From: Clostridium nigeriense
GTDB lineage: Bacteria > Bacillota > Clostridia > Clostridiales > Clostridiaceae
Assembly: GCF_900086595.1 (NCBI RefSeq)
Contig: NZ_LT575472.1
Span: 2,117,684 to 2,181,683, forward strand
Direction of reading: 5' to 3'
Length of the DNA: 64,000 bases
The translations under genes were made by a program, and so were the position numbers. Positions within the stretch are counted from its first letter, which is position 1. Each line of letters opens with the position of its first letter. Positions 1-11,700 of the stretch are shown piece by piece. Below the pieces are notes generated by a model that saw only the letters and a program-made list of their open reading frames with translations, ran no database searches and was not told the origin of the DNA.

Positions 1-1
1 C

Positions 2-1498
2 AAAAGATTAATAAAATATGGATTACAAAACAATCTCTTTGAAAAAGAAGATGAAATTTATGTTAGAAATAAAATATTAGATATTTTAAATATAGACGAA
101 TATGAAGATGTTGAAATAGAAGATGAAATTTTAAGTACTCCAACAGAGATTTTAAATAATCTATTAAACTACGCATATAAGAATAAAGTTTTAGAATCTA
201 ACTCTCCAATATATCGTGATTTATTAGATACTAAGATAATGGATTCATTAATGCCAAGACCTTCTGAAGTTATAAAAAATTTCTATAATAAATATGAGTA
301 TTCTAAAGAGGAAGCTACTAATTATTTTTATAATATTAGCAAAGCTTGTGATTATGTAAGAACTGATAGAATTGCACAAAATTTAGTATGGAAAACACCA
401 ACTGAATATGGTGATTTAGATATAACTATTAATTTATCTAAACCTGAAAAAGATCCTAAAGCTATTGCAGCTGCAAAAACTTTACCTCCTGCTAAATATC
501 CAAAATGTCTTTTATGTAAGGAAAATGAAGGATATAGAGGTAGGTTGAATCATCCTGCAAGGCAAAATTTAAGAATAATTCCAATGAAATTAAAAAATGA
601 AGAATGGTTTTTACAGTACTCACCTTATGCGTATTATAATGAACATTGTATAGTATTTGCTGGAGAACATGTTCCAATGAAAATAACTAAAGATACTTTT
701 GATAGAAATTTAGAATTTGTTGAAAAGTTTCCACATTATTTTGTTGGATCTAATGCAGATTTACCTATAGTTGGAGGGTCTATATTAACTCATGACCACT
801 ATCAAGGAGGAAATTATAAATTTGCTATGGATAAGGCAAGTGACTATTTAAATTTTACAATAGAAAAATATAAAGATATTGATTTATCAATTGTAAAGTG
901 GCCTTTAACAGTAGTAAGATTAAAAGGTAAAAATAGATTTTCAATAAGTGAATTAGCTGAAAAAATATTAAATCATTGGAGAAATTACACTGATTCTGAA
1001 GTAGAAGTATATGCATTTAGCAATGAAACACCTCACAATACTATAACTCCTATTGCTAGGAAAGTTAATGATAACTATGTATTAGACTTAGTTCTTAGAA
1101 ATAATAGAACTAACTCAAAATATCCTGATGGGATATTCCATCCTCATAAGGAGCTTCATAACATTAAAAAAGAAAATATAGGATTAATAGAAGTTTTAGG
1201 ATTAGCTGTATTACCAGCTAGACTTAAAGAAGAGTTAGAATCTATAAAAAAAGCACTATTAAATAAGGAAGAAAGTATTGATAACTACACTGATATTAAC
1301 ATTCATGCAAATTGGTATAAAGATATATTAAGTAATAATAAAGAAATTAATGAAGAAAATATTGACAAAATAATAGAAGATGAAGTAGGAAATGTTTTTA
1401 AAAAGGTTCTAGAACATTGTGGTGTGTTTAAATGGGATGATGATGGAAAGAAGGCAATGAAAAAATATATTGATAGCTTAAAATCATCAATAGTATAG
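2..1498 (+). CDS. galT: UDP-glucose--hexose-1-phosphate uridylyltransferase (5' end cut by window)
   Basis: Leloir-pathway enzyme that exchanges UMP between UDP-glucose and galactose-1-phosphate in the cytoplasm. The frame is open from base 2, so the first ATG inside the window (239) is internal; about 498 residues are visible, close to the full length of the Gram-positive (type 2) GalT family. The motif THDHYQGG (bases 789-812) is the family's histidine-rich active-site segment, and MPRPSEV follows the point where a short model would begin. A hairpin follows the TAG stop. The LacI-type regulator downstream fits a galactose locus whose other genes would lie to the left of the window. Confidence 0.93.
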   Translation, partial: KRLIKYGLQNNLFEKEDEIYVRNKILDILNIDEYEDVEIEDEILSTPTEILNNLLNYAYKNKVLESNSPIYRDLLDTKIMDSLMPRPSEVIKNFYNKYEYSKEEATNYFYNISKACDYVRTDRIAQNLVWKTPTEYGDLDITINLSKPEKDPKAIAAAKTLPPAKYPKCLLCKENEGYRGRLNHPARQNLRIIPMKLKNEEWFLQYSPYAYYNEHCIVFAGEHVPMKITKDTFDRNLEFVEKFPHYFVGSNADLPIVGGSILTHDHYQGGNYKFAMDKASDYLNFTIEKYKDIDLSIVKWPLTVVRLKGKNRFSISELAEKILNHWRNYTDSEVEVYAFSNETPHNTITPIARKVNDNYVLDLVLRNNRTNSKYPDGIFHPHKELHNIKKENIGLIEVLGLAVLPARLKEELESIKKALLNKEESIDNYTDINIHANWYKDILSNNKEINEENIDKIIEDEVGNVFKKVLEHCGVFKWDDDGKKAMKKYIDSLKSSIV

Positions 1499-1516
1499 TT
1501 ATTTATAATTTATGTT

Positions 1517-1560
1517 AAAGATAATAATATAGAAATTATATTATTATCTTTACTTATTAA
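1517..1560 (+). terminator. Hairpin terminator after galT
   Basis: Arms 1517-1531 and 1537-1551 form a perfect 15-bp AT-rich stem with a GAAAT loop 18 bases after the galT stop. The following T-run is poor (TACTTATT), so termination strength is uncertain. Confidence 0.55.
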
Positions 1561-1634
1561 GGGTAATATTACGTTGGAAACTCATATTGATATTTTCTTT
1601 ATTAACTTTTATTCTCAATAAAACTAGATACTAA

Positions 1635-2672
<1,038 letters not shown>

Positions 2673-2678
2673 TTTTAG

Positions 2679-2711
2679 CCCTATGAGTAAATTTAGCTTA
2701 TAGGGTTTTTT
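2679..2711 (+). terminator. Rho-independent terminator after the LacI-type regulator
   Basis: CCCTATGAG (2679-2687) pairs with CTTATAGGG (2697-2705), one G-T wobble, followed by a run of six T. It lies 7 bases after the stop codon. Confidence 0.85.
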
Positions 2712-2854
2712 ATTATTTTTAGATTTAAAATTAAATATTTACTTATATTTAAAATACTATTTACAAATAGTATAAATATATAAGTTATTATTAGAGATAT
2801 AGCATTATTTTTTAGTATTATAAGGAAATTAATGATAAAATATTCTTGTTATAG

Positions 2855-2884
2855 TATACTATTTCTAAATAAACTATTTAGAAA
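2855..2884 (+). promoter_or_regulatory. Candidate -10 box and palindromic operator ahead of the lipid kinase operon
   Basis: TATACT at 2855-2860 resembles a -10 box. Immediately downstream TTTCTAAATA (2862-2871) and TATTTAGAAA (2875-2884) form a perfect inverted repeat with a 3-base spacer, covering the expected transcription start. The -35 is unclear. The repressor is unknown. The stretch 2712-2854 shows no gene. Confidence 0.45.
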
Positions 2885-2890
2885 GAGAAC

Positions 2891-3829
2891 GTGAATCTTA
2901 TGACTATAAAAAAACATTTTTTTATTATAAATCCTGAGGCAGGTAAAATTAATATATCTACTAAAATAACTAAAGAAATAGATAATGCTTTCAAAAAATT
3001 AAATGAGGAATATAAAATTCATATTACTAAAGAAAAATATGATGCTACAGCTTATACAAGATCTATATGTGAATCTGAAAAAGGAAATCTAAGGTTTTAT
3101 GCTTGTGGGGGAGATGGAACTTTAAATGAAGTAATAAATGGTTTAATAGGTTATAAAAACGCTAGTGTTTCTGTAATACCTTATGGTACAGGAAATGATT
3201 TTATAAAAAATTTTAATTCTATTTCAGGCTTTTATGATTTAAAAAAACAAATAGTTTCAGAAGAGACCAAAATAGATTTATTAAAGGTTAACGATAAATA
3301 TTCTGTTAACTTATGTAATGTAGGCTTTGATGCTAAAGTTGCTGAAAATATGAACAAGTTTAAAAGGTTTCCTTTAATTAATGGACAAGGTGCCTATACA
3401 CTTTCTGTATTTTACTCTTTATTTCAAAAAATGTATAGTAAGTTAGATATAACAATAGATAATAATGAGTTAATTCATGGTGATTTTTTATTATGTGTAA
3501 TTGCTAATGGGGTAGCCTATGGTGGTGGATATAAAGGAGCACCTTTAGCTAAAATAGATGATGGATTAATTGATGTATGTTTAATTAAGAAAGTTTCGAG
3601 ATTGAAATTAATTAAACTAATTAATATCTATAAAATTGGAAATCATTTAGATAATGATCAGATAAAAGAGTATTTTATTTATAAAAAGTGTAAAAATATA
3701 ACCATTAGTTCTAAGAATAATTTTACTACTTGTATAGATGGTGAAATAATAAATGAGAATAATATAGATATATCAATAGATCCACAAGCTGTGAATTTTT
3801 TAGTTCCACATAAAGATATAGTTTACTAA
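2891..3829 (+). CDS. Diacylglycerol/lipid kinase family protein (YegS/BmrU-like)
   Basis: Predicted ATP-dependent lipid kinase (DAGK catalytic domain), acting on a diacylglycerol-like membrane lipid. The family motifs are visible: FFIINPEAG at the N-terminus, the nucleotide-binding GGDGTLNEV (residues about 74-82), and PYGTGNDF (about 98-105). Length of 312 residues is typical. The start is uncertain: GTG at 2891, or ATG at 2900, which is in frame and gives MTIKKHFF. The gene is followed after 23 bases by an ABC ATPase and then its permease, so the three may be one transcript. The link could be lipid recycling or envelope stress, but that is inference. Confidence 0.85.
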   Translation: MNLMTIKKHFFIINPEAGKINISTKITKEIDNAFKKLNEEYKIHITKEKYDATAYTRSICESEKGNLRFYACGGDGTLNEVINGLIGYKNASVSVIPYGTGNDFIKNFNSISGFYDLKKQIVSEETKIDLLKVNDKYSVNLCNVGFDAKVAENMNKFKRFPLINGQGAYTLSVFYSLFQKMYSKLDITIDNNELIHGDFLLCVIANGVAYGGGYKGAPLAKIDDGLIDVCLIKKVSRLKLIKLINIYKIGNHLDNDQIKEYFIYKKCKNITISSKNNFTTCIDGEIINENNIDISIDPQAVNFLVPHKDIVY

Positions 3830-3852
3830 TTTAAAGAAAAGAGAGGATAATT

Positions 3853-4557
3853 ATGAGTAGCTTTATAGAATTTAAGGATGTTAAAAAAACTTATAAGATG
3901 GGAGAAGTAGATATTGATGCTCTAAGAGGTGTATCATTTAATATAGAAAAAGGAGAAATAGTTATTGTTGCTGGAGCTAGTGGAGCTGGGAAAAGTACTA
4001 TTTTAAATATTTTAGGGGGAATGGATACCTCGACTAGTGGAAAAATTGTTGTAGATAATAATGTTATTAGTAATTATTCTGAAAAAGACTTAATTTCATA
4101 CAGACGTTTTGATATTGGATTTGTTTTTCAATTTTATAACTTGGTACAAAACTTAACTGCTTTAGAGAATGTTGAATTAGCAACTCAAATTTGTAAGAAT
4201 CCTCTAAATCCATCTGATGTATTAAATGCAGTAGGATTAGAAGATAGAAAATATAATTTTCCAGCTCAATTATCAGGCGGAGAACAACAGAGAGTTGCAA
4301 TAGCAAGAGCTCTTGCTAAAAATCCTAAATTACTTCTTTGTGATGAACCAACTGGGGCCTTAGATTATAATACGGGAAAATCAATACTTAAGTTATTGCA
4401 AGATACAGCTAGAAAATATAATATGACAGTAGTTATTATTACTCATAATCTTGCAATAACTCCTATGGGAGATAAAGTAATTAAAGTGAAAAATGGTATG
4501 ATTGAAAGTATTACTTTAAATGAAAATCCTCTTCCAATAGAAAGGATTGAATGGTAA
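3853..4557 (+). CDS. ABC transporter ATP-binding protein (MacB/LolD type)
   Basis: Energises the membrane protein encoded immediately downstream. Walker A is GASGAGKST (residues about 41-49), the signature motif is [15 protein letters not shown], Walker B is [12 protein letters not shown], and the switch histidine is in VIITHN. These features and 234 residues match the MacB/LolD/FtsE group that works with FtsX-like permeases rather than classical import systems. The ribosome site GAGAGGA precedes ATG 3853. The TAA stop is separated from the next ATG by one base, so translation is likely coupled. Substrate unknown; peptide, lipoprotein or lipid extrusion are the usual roles in the group. Confidence 0.9.
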   Translation: MSSFIEFKDVKKTYKMGEVDIDALRGVSFNIEKGEIVIVAGASGAGKSTILNILGGMDTSTSGKIVVDNNVISNYSEKDLISYRRFDIGFVFQFYNLVQNLTALENVELATQICKNPLNPSDVLNAVGLEDRKYNFPAQLSGGEQQRVAIARALAKNPKLLLCDEPTGALDYNTGKSILKLLQDTARKYNMTVVIITHNLAITPMGDKVIKVKNGMIESITLNENPLPIERIEW

Positions 4558-4558
4558 T

Positions 4559-7500
4559 ATGAAAACTGCTTTTTTTAAAGATGTTATAAGAGATATTAAA
4601 AAATCAAAAGGAAGATTTTTCTCGATATTTGCAATTATTGCTTTAGGAGTTGCATTTTTTTCAGGAATAAAAGTTGCTCCTATAGATATGAAAAGAACTG
4701 CGGATAAATATTATGATGATTATAATTTTATGGATTTAACATTATATTCTACATTGGGATTCATTGATGAAGATATAGATGAAATAAGAAAAGTTGAAAA
4801 CATAGAAGATGTTTTTCCAACTTATTCATTAGATACAGTTACTAAGATAGGATCATCAGAACTAGTAATTAAAGTTATGGGAATACCCTTAAATAGCGAT
4901 AATTATGTTAATAAATATAAGTTAATTGAAGGTAGATTACCTGAAAAATCAAATGAATGTGTAATTGAAGCTGGAAAAATAGAAAATTTAAATTTATCTA
5001 TTGGTGATAAAATAAAGTTGGAATCAGGAACAAATGAAGAAATAAATGAAAGCTTAGAAAACACTGAGTATGAAATAGTTGGTAAGGTCCAAACACCATA
5101 TTATTTATCTTATGAAAAAGGAACATCAACTATAGGAAATGGTAAAGTTTCAAGTTATGTAGTAATTCCAATAGATAATTTTAAGATTCCTGCTTATACG
5201 GAAGTTTATGTAACTATTAATGGTGCAAAATCTCTTAATAGTTATTCAAAGAAGTATTTTGACGTTGTTGAAGATATACAATTGTCTTTAGAATCATTAG
5301 GAAATGAAAGAGCTGGTTTAAGATATGAAGAAATTTTGAATGAAGCAAATAAAAAACTTAATGAAAGTAAATCTGAATTAAATAAACAAAAAGAAATTGG
5401 AGAAAAAAAACTTAAAGATGCTCAAAAACAAATAGAGGACTCAGAAAAAACTATAAAAAACGGTGAGGATGAATTATTTAAAAAAGAAACTGACTATAAA
5501 CTTACAATAATTCAAGCAGAAAATGAAATATTATTAGGTCAATATAAAATAGATAGTGGTAAGGCTGCAATAGAATCAGCTAAGGCAACATTAACTCAAG
5601 AAAAAGCTAACGCTGAATCAATGATAAACACTGCAAAGGAATCTTTAGTAACCTTAGAAAAGAGTAAGGAAGAAATAAACATTCAGATAAATCAAAAAGA
5701 AAATGAACTTAAAAATCCTAATTTAACTGAAGTAGAAAAGAATAAGATTAAGAATGAATTAAATGGATTATATAAGACAAGAGATGAAATAAATAATGGA
5801 ATTACATATATAAATCAGCAAATTAAGACTACTGAAGATAAAATTAGAACTGCTGAAGAAGAAATAGCTAATAAAGAAAAAGAATTAGCTGAGGGGCAAA
5901 ATTTATTAAATGAAAACAAGAAAAAATTAGAAACTAGTAAAAAAGATGCAGAAAATCAATTTGCAAGTGCTAAACTTGATTTAGAAAATGGAAAAATAGA
6001 ATTAGAAAAAGGTAAAAAAGAATATGAAGAATCTAAAGATCAGTTTGACAAAGAAATAGCATCTGCTGAAGCAAAATTAATTAAAGCTGAAAATGACATT
6101 AAATCTATTGAAGAACCAAGTTGGTATGTATTAGATAGAAATAGTCAATATTCATATGTAGACTATAAAAATAATGCAGATAGTATTGATAAACTAGCCA
6201 AGGTTTTCCCTGTATTCTTTTTCTTAGTTGCTGCTTTAGTATGTTTAACTACAATGACTAGAATGGTAGATGAACAAAGAATTAATATCGGAACATTAAA
6301 GGGACTAGGTTATTCTAAGTATAAGATTGCTTCTAAATATATAGTATATTCATTTTCCGCAAGCTTTTTAGGAAGTCTTTTTGGTCTCATTATAGGATAC
6401 ACAGTATTTCCAATAGTTATCTTTGATGCCTATGGAATAATGTATTCTTTACCAAAAGTAGAACTTGAATTTAATATTCCTATAGCCTTATTAATCACTT
6501 TAGTATCAGTAGCTGTTACTACATTATCATCAGTATTAGCTTGCTATAAAGAGCTATTAGAAACACCAGCAACACTTATGCGACCTAAAGCTCCTAAAGA
6601 AGGAAAAAGGATTCTTTTAGAGAGAATTAACTTTATATGGAATAGATTAGGCTTTATAGGTAAGGTAACAGTTAGAAATATATTTAGATATAAGAAAAGA
6701 TTTTTCATGACTGTATTTGGAATTGCCGGATGTACAGCATTAATTGTTACTGGATTTGGTATTAAGGATTCAATAAAAACTATAGTTGATAAGCAATTTG
6801 GAGAAATTTTTAAATATGATTTAACTATAAATATAGATAAGGATATAAGCAATCTTGAAAAGAAAGATTTTGAAAAAGAATTAAGCACCTTATCAGAAAT
6901 AGATAAATTACTTATGATATCTTCTGAAAATGCTAAAATTAAAACTGAAGATACTGATAAAGATATTAATTTAATTATTCCTCAGGATACATCTAAAATA
7001 GGAGAGTTTGTTAATTTTACCAATAGAACAAGCAAAGAAAAATATAAGCTAAGCGACAGTGGAATAATTTTATCGGAAAAGGCAGCGAAACAATCTAAAA
7101 CTAAAATAGGAGATGAAGTGAAAATAAAATTAAATAATAAAGAGTATTCATTAAAAGTTTCTGGAATTACAGAAAATTATACATTTAATTATGCATATAT
7201 ATCTCCTAAATATTATAAGGAAATCTTTAATAAAGAACCAATATATAATTCTATTATAGCTAATACAGAAAATGTAGAAAATGAAAATGATTTTTCACTA
7301 AGGATAATGGAAAAATCAATAGTCAAGGGAGTATCATTTAATAGTAGTATAAGAGAAAATTTTGATAATATGATTAAGAGCTTAAACTATGTTATTATAG
7401 TAATAATTGTTTCAGCTGGAACTCTAGCATTTGTTGTACTATATAATTTAACAAATGTTAATATCAGTGAAAGAATTAGAGAAATTGCAACAATTAAAGT

Positions 7501-7783
7501 TTTAGGTTTTTATGACAAGGAAGTTTCTGCGTATATTTATAGGGAGAATATTTTCTTAACTATATTTGGAATATTATTTGGGGAAGTTTTAGGGATATTA
7601 CTTCATAGATTTATAATGCTTACAGTTGAAATAGATAATATGATGTTTGGTAGAAATATAGATTTCCCTAGTTTTATACTTTCAGCAATTTTAACTATTG
7701 TGTTTGCAGTATTAGTTAATAGTGTTATGTTCTATAAGCTTAAAAAGGTTAAGATGGTTGAATCTTTAAAATCTGTTGATTAG
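4559..7783 (+). CDS. Large FtsX/MacB-like ABC permease with coiled-coil insertion
   Basis: Membrane partner of the preceding ATPase, 1074 residues from ATG 4559; a TTG at 4547 sits directly on the AAAGGA ribosome site and is less likely. An N-terminal membrane helix (residues about 15-35) is followed by an extracytoplasmic domain, then a long lysine/glutamate-rich coiled coil (about 255-530), three FtsX-type helices (about 550-690), a second extracytoplasmic domain and a final three-helix FtsX module. This duplicated layout is known from Gram-positive MacB-like mechanotransmitting exporters. The coiled coil probably projects outside the membrane. A terminator follows the stop. Confidence 0.88.
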   Translation: MKTAFFKDVIRDIKKSKGRFFSIFAIIALGVAFFSGIKVAPIDMKRTADKYYDDYNFMDLTLYSTLGFIDEDIDEIRKVENIEDVFPTYSLDTVTKIGSSELVIKVMGIPLNSDNYVNKYKLIEGRLPEKSNECVIEAGKIENLNLSIGDKIKLESGTNEEINESLENTEYEIVGKVQTPYYLSYEKGTSTIGNGKVSSYVVIPIDNFKIPAYTEVYVTINGAKSLNSYSKKYFDVVEDIQLSLESLGNERAGLRYEEILNEANKKLNESKSELNKQKEIGEKKLKDAQKQIEDSEKTIKNGEDELFKKETDYKLTIIQAENEILLGQYKIDSGKAAIESAKATLTQEKANAESMINTAKESLVTLEKSKEEINIQINQKENELKNPNLTEVEKNKIKNELNGLYKTRDEINNGITYINQQIKTTEDKIRTAEEEIANKEKELAEGQNLLNENKKKLETSKKDAENQFASAKLDLENGKIELEKGKKEYEESKDQFDKEIASAEAKLIKAENDIKSIEEPSWYVLDRNSQYSYVDYKNNADSIDKLAKVFPVFFFLVAALVCLTTMTRMVDEQRINIGTLKGLGYSKYKIASKYIVYSFSASFLGSLFGLIIGYTVFPIVIFDAYGIMYSLPKVELEFNIPIALLITLVSVAVTTLSSVLACYKELLETPATLMRPKAPKEGKRILLERINFIWNRLGFIGKVTVRNIFRYKKRFFMTVFGIAGCTALIVTGFGIKDSIKTIVDKQFGEIFKYDLTINIDKDISNLEKKDFEKELSTLSEIDKLLMISSENAKIKTEDTDKDINLIIPQDTSKIGEFVNFTNRTSKEKYKLSDSGIILSEKAAKQSKTKIGDEVKIKLNNKEYSLKVSGITENYTFNYAYISPKYYKEIFNKEPIYNSIIANTENVENENDFSLRIMEKSIVKGVSFNSSIRENFDNMIKSLNYVIIVIIVSAGTLAFVVLYNLTNVNISERIREIATIKVLGFYDKEVSAYIYRENIFLTIFGILFGEVLGILLHRFIMLTVEIDNMMFGRNIDFPSFILSAILTIVFAVLVNSVMFYKLKKVKMVESLKSVD

Positions 7784-7789
7784 AATAGG

Positions 7790-7826
7790 AATAGACTAAG
7801 ACAATTGTTTTAGTCTATTTTTATAT
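7790..7826 (+). terminator. Rho-independent terminator after the ABC permease
   Basis: AATAGACTAA (7790-7799) pairs perfectly with TTAGTCTATT (7810-7819), followed by a T-rich run. Confidence 0.85.
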
Positions 7827-7888
7827 TTAGAACAAAAAAGCTTTTAAAGTATATAATATATGGAGTAAATAATCCTAGGAGAAAATAA

Positions 7889-8671
7889 ATGGCATATAGT
7901 GAAATTTATAAAAAAATTGGATTTCAAAGAGAATTAAATAGGCTACAAAAACAAGCGTATTTTGGTTATGATAGAGAAATAAAAATGCTTAGAAATTTGG
8001 GAGTTGAAGATGAAAATTTGATTCTTGAAGTAGGAAGTGGGCCAGGTTTTTACACTAAAATATTATTAGATAATTTTAATAACTCTGAAGTTGTCTCATT
8101 AGATAATGATGAAACTTTACTGAATTTTGCCCTTAAAATGCTAAATAAAGACTATAGTAATAGAGTTAGCTTTATGAATGATGATATTACGAATAGTTCT
8201 ATGCCAAATGATTATTTTGACATAGTGGTAGCTAGATTTGTATTTCAGCATTTACAAGATCCAATAAAGGCTTTAAAAGAAATCTATAGGATTTTAAAAC
8301 CAGGTGGGAAGGTTATAATAATAGATGTAGATAGTGAATTATGGGGTCTAACATATCCTAAGAATAATTTAATTAATCAATTAAATTCTAGTTTATCTAA
8401 ATTTCAATCTTCTTTAAATGGAAACAGAGAAATAGGTCGTAGTTTGTTAACTTTAATGAAATTACTTAAATTTAAAAATTTAAACATTGAAGCCGTAATT
8501 AATCATAGTGATATTTTAGGAAAAGAAAACTTTAAATATAATCTTGATAAAGAATTAGAAAAGGATCCGAGGTTTGGTAATATATTAAAAGAATATAATG
8601 ACTTTTTCAACTTAAACTATTCGTCAATAATGATTTTAAAACTTTTCTTTTATGGAGAGAAACCAATTTAA
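7889..8671 (+). CDS. SAM-dependent class I methyltransferase
   Basis: Soluble methyltransferase of unknown substrate, 260 residues. Motif I is LEVGSGPGFYTK (residues about 47-58), followed by an acidic strand end (VVSLDNDE) and FDIVVARFVFQHLQDP with LKPGGKVIIIDVD, the typical UbiE/Methyltransf_11 order. AGGAGA lies 7 bases before ATG 7889. It has its own downstream terminator and sits after another, so it is probably monocistronic. The C-terminal third carries no recognisable domain, and neither neighbour hints at the acceptor. Confidence 0.82.
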   Translation: MAYSEIYKKIGFQRELNRLQKQAYFGYDREIKMLRNLGVEDENLILEVGSGPGFYTKILLDNFNNSEVVSLDNDETLLNFALKMLNKDYSNRVSFMNDDITNSSMPNDYFDIVVARFVFQHLQDPIKALKEIYRILKPGGKVIIIDVDSELWGLTYPKNNLINQLNSSLSKFQSSLNGNREIGRSLLTLMKLLKFKNLNIEAVINHSDILGKENFKYNLDKELEKDPRFGNILKEYNDFFNLNYSSIMILKLFFYGEKPI

Positions 8672-8684
8672 TCTTTAAATTTAT

Positions 8685-8709
8685 GAAGTGGCTAAAACCA
8701 CTTCTTTTT
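8685..8709 (+). terminator. Rho-independent terminator after the methyltransferase
   Basis: GAAGTGG (8685-8691) pairs with CCACTTC (8698-8704), then TTTTTG. Confidence 0.88.
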
Positions 8710-8746
8710 GTTATAATAAAAGAATATTGTTTTTTAAGGTGGTAGT

Positions 8747-11700
8747 ATGTTAAAAAAAGAATTATTTGAAAAGTTCAAAAAAAATATATCAGTGAAAAAT
8801 GATTTAGCAGCTAAAAAAATTTTAAAAGAAGATGCAATTTCTTCATTTAACTTTAACTTTGATGAAGGATTACTATATATAAAATCTACTATTCTATCAG
8901 AGGATTTCTATAATGAATATATTAATAAATTAGAACTAGATACAAAAAGTAAGTCTGTAATATCTACCTATTGTACATGTGATGATTTTGAAAAAAATGA
9001 ATTCCGTAAAGAAAGTTATTGTTGCAAGCATCTTATTGCTACATATTATAAATTTATAAATGAAATTGAAAATAATAATGATATTTTAAAAAAGTTTGGA
9101 GATCCTTTAGAAAATAAACCTATTTTTAAAACTAAGGATAATATACTGGACTTATTACTGCAAGAAGAAAATAAAGATGAAATAAAAATGGAAATTTACA
9201 TAAATAGGAGAGGTATTAAGAATAAGTTAACTGCAGAATTTAAGATTGGTTTAAAAGGATTATCATCAAACAAACTCTACGTTGTTAAGGATATAAATCA
9301 ACTTTTAATTGCTATATATAATAAAATACCTATTAAATATGGAAAAGATTTTATCTTAAACTTAAGAGAACAAAGGCTTGGTATAAAAGAAAACAAAATT
9401 ATTAATTTTATAGAAAAAGTAAAATCTATAGAAGATTTACATCTAAATTTTGTAAGACGTCAAGATAAATTTATAGATGGAAAAAGTATTACAATACCAG
9501 ATTTTCTAATAAGGGAATTCTTCGACACAGTTTCTAAAAATAGAGTTTATTTAAATGAAGGCTTTTTCTATAGACCTGTAGAAACTGAAATAATTTATAA
9601 CAAGCCCAATTTACAATTTACTCTAAAGGAACTAAGTAGTGAGTATTTATTATCTATAGATGATGGCTTACCAGAAATACTTGATAAAAATAATACAGTA
9701 TTTTTATATGGAAGTAGTATTTATCTTCCAGGTTTTAATTATTGTCATGAGATTTCAAATTATTTTGAGGTTTTTAAAGATAATAATTATATAGAATTGA
9801 ATAAAAGTGATGAATTTAGAATTTTATCTAGCTTGCTACCTAAGTTATATACGTTATCTGATTATGTAAATATAAATAAATCTATTAAAGATAAGATTGT
9901 AAAAGAAAATGTAAACTTTTGTTTTTATTTTGATAAAATTAATAAAGATATAACCTTGGTTCTAAAAGTAAAATATGGAAGACATGAATTCAATATTTTT
10001 CATGAATACAAAGATAAGATCATTTATAGAGACTTAAATAAAGAAGGGGAAGTTTTATCTACTTTACGGTCATTAGGTTTTGAGGCATCAGGAGATAAGT
10101 TTTATTTATTACTAGGAGATGACTATCTATTTAATTTCTTTAAGTATGATATAACTAAACTTCAAAATATAGGTGATGTGTTTTATTCTGAAAACTTTAA
10201 AATTATTAGGAAAATTAATAGTAAAAATATAACTGGGCAAATAGAAGCTGGTAAATATGATTATTTTGAATTAAATTTTAATATTGATAGCCTTTCTAAA
10301 GAAGAGGTTAAAGATATATTGATTGCATTTAAGGATAATCTAAAATATTATAAATTAAAAACAGGTGAATTTATAGATTTAGAAGAAATAGAACTTAAGA
10401 ATTTTTTAAATCTATTAGATGTATTATCTGTTAATAGTGATTTTGAAGACAATAAACTAATTTTTAATAATAATAAGGCTATATTCATTGATGATTTTAT
10501 TAAAGAAAAAAATATTAGATATATTAAGGGTAAAAATGAGTTAACAAAAATACAAAAAAAGATAAAAGAAGTTAAAAAGATTAATTTTAAAGAACCATTA
10601 ACTTTAAATGCTAGTTTAAGAGAATACCAAAAAGAAGGCTACAATTGGCTTAAAACAATGGATTATTTAGGTTTTGGTGGAATATTAGGTGATGAGATGG
10701 GATTAGGTAAAACTATACAGGCAATTACTTTTATTTTATCAAATTTACCATCTAAAACTTTAATAGTTGCTCCTACATCTTTAATTTATAACTGGAGTAG
10801 TGAAATTGAAAAGTTTGCCCCAAGCATTAAGTTATCAGTAGTTAATGGAGGAAAGGAAGAAAGAGTTAATATATTAGAGAACATAAAAGATTACGATGTT
10901 CTTATAACAACGTATAATATATTAAAAAGGGATTTAGATTTGTATGAACATCTAAATTTTGATTACTGTTTTATAGATGAGGCTCAGTATATAAAAAATA
11001 GTAGCTCCCAAAATGCTATATCAGTAAAAAATATTAAAGCAAAAAGGAAATTTGCTTTAACTGGTACTCCAATTGAAAATTCTGTTATGGAGTTATGGTC
11101 TATATTTGATTTTATTATGCCTGGATATTTATTTGATGAAAATAGTTTTAGTGTTAGATATTATAAAAAACTACATGAGTCTAATGAAGTTTTAGAAGAA
11201 TTAAATAATTTAATAAAGCCTTTTATTTTAAGACGATATAAAAAGGATGTTATAAAAGAGTTACCTTTAAAAATAGAGAAAAAGCTTCTAGTCTCTATGT
11301 CTAAAGAACAAGAAAAAATTTATAATGTATATTCTGATTATGCAAAGAGTTTAATAGAGAAGAAAGTCAAAGATGATGAATTAAAGAATAGTAAAATTGA
11401 AATATTGTCATATATAACAAAGCTTAGACAAATATGCTTAGATCCATCAGTGTTAGTCAATGATTATATAGGAAGTAGCGGAAAAATAGACTCATTAATA
11501 GAGTTGTTAAATCAAGGGATAGAAGAGGGTCATAAAATACTTGTATTTTCTCAATTTACATCAGTGCTAAGAAATATTTCAAAAAGATTAATAAATGAAG
11601 ATATCTCTTATAGTTATTTAGATGGTAGTATTCCTTCTGAAAAAAGAATTCAATTGATAGATGAATTTAATAATGGAAGTAATTCGGTTTTCTTAATAAG

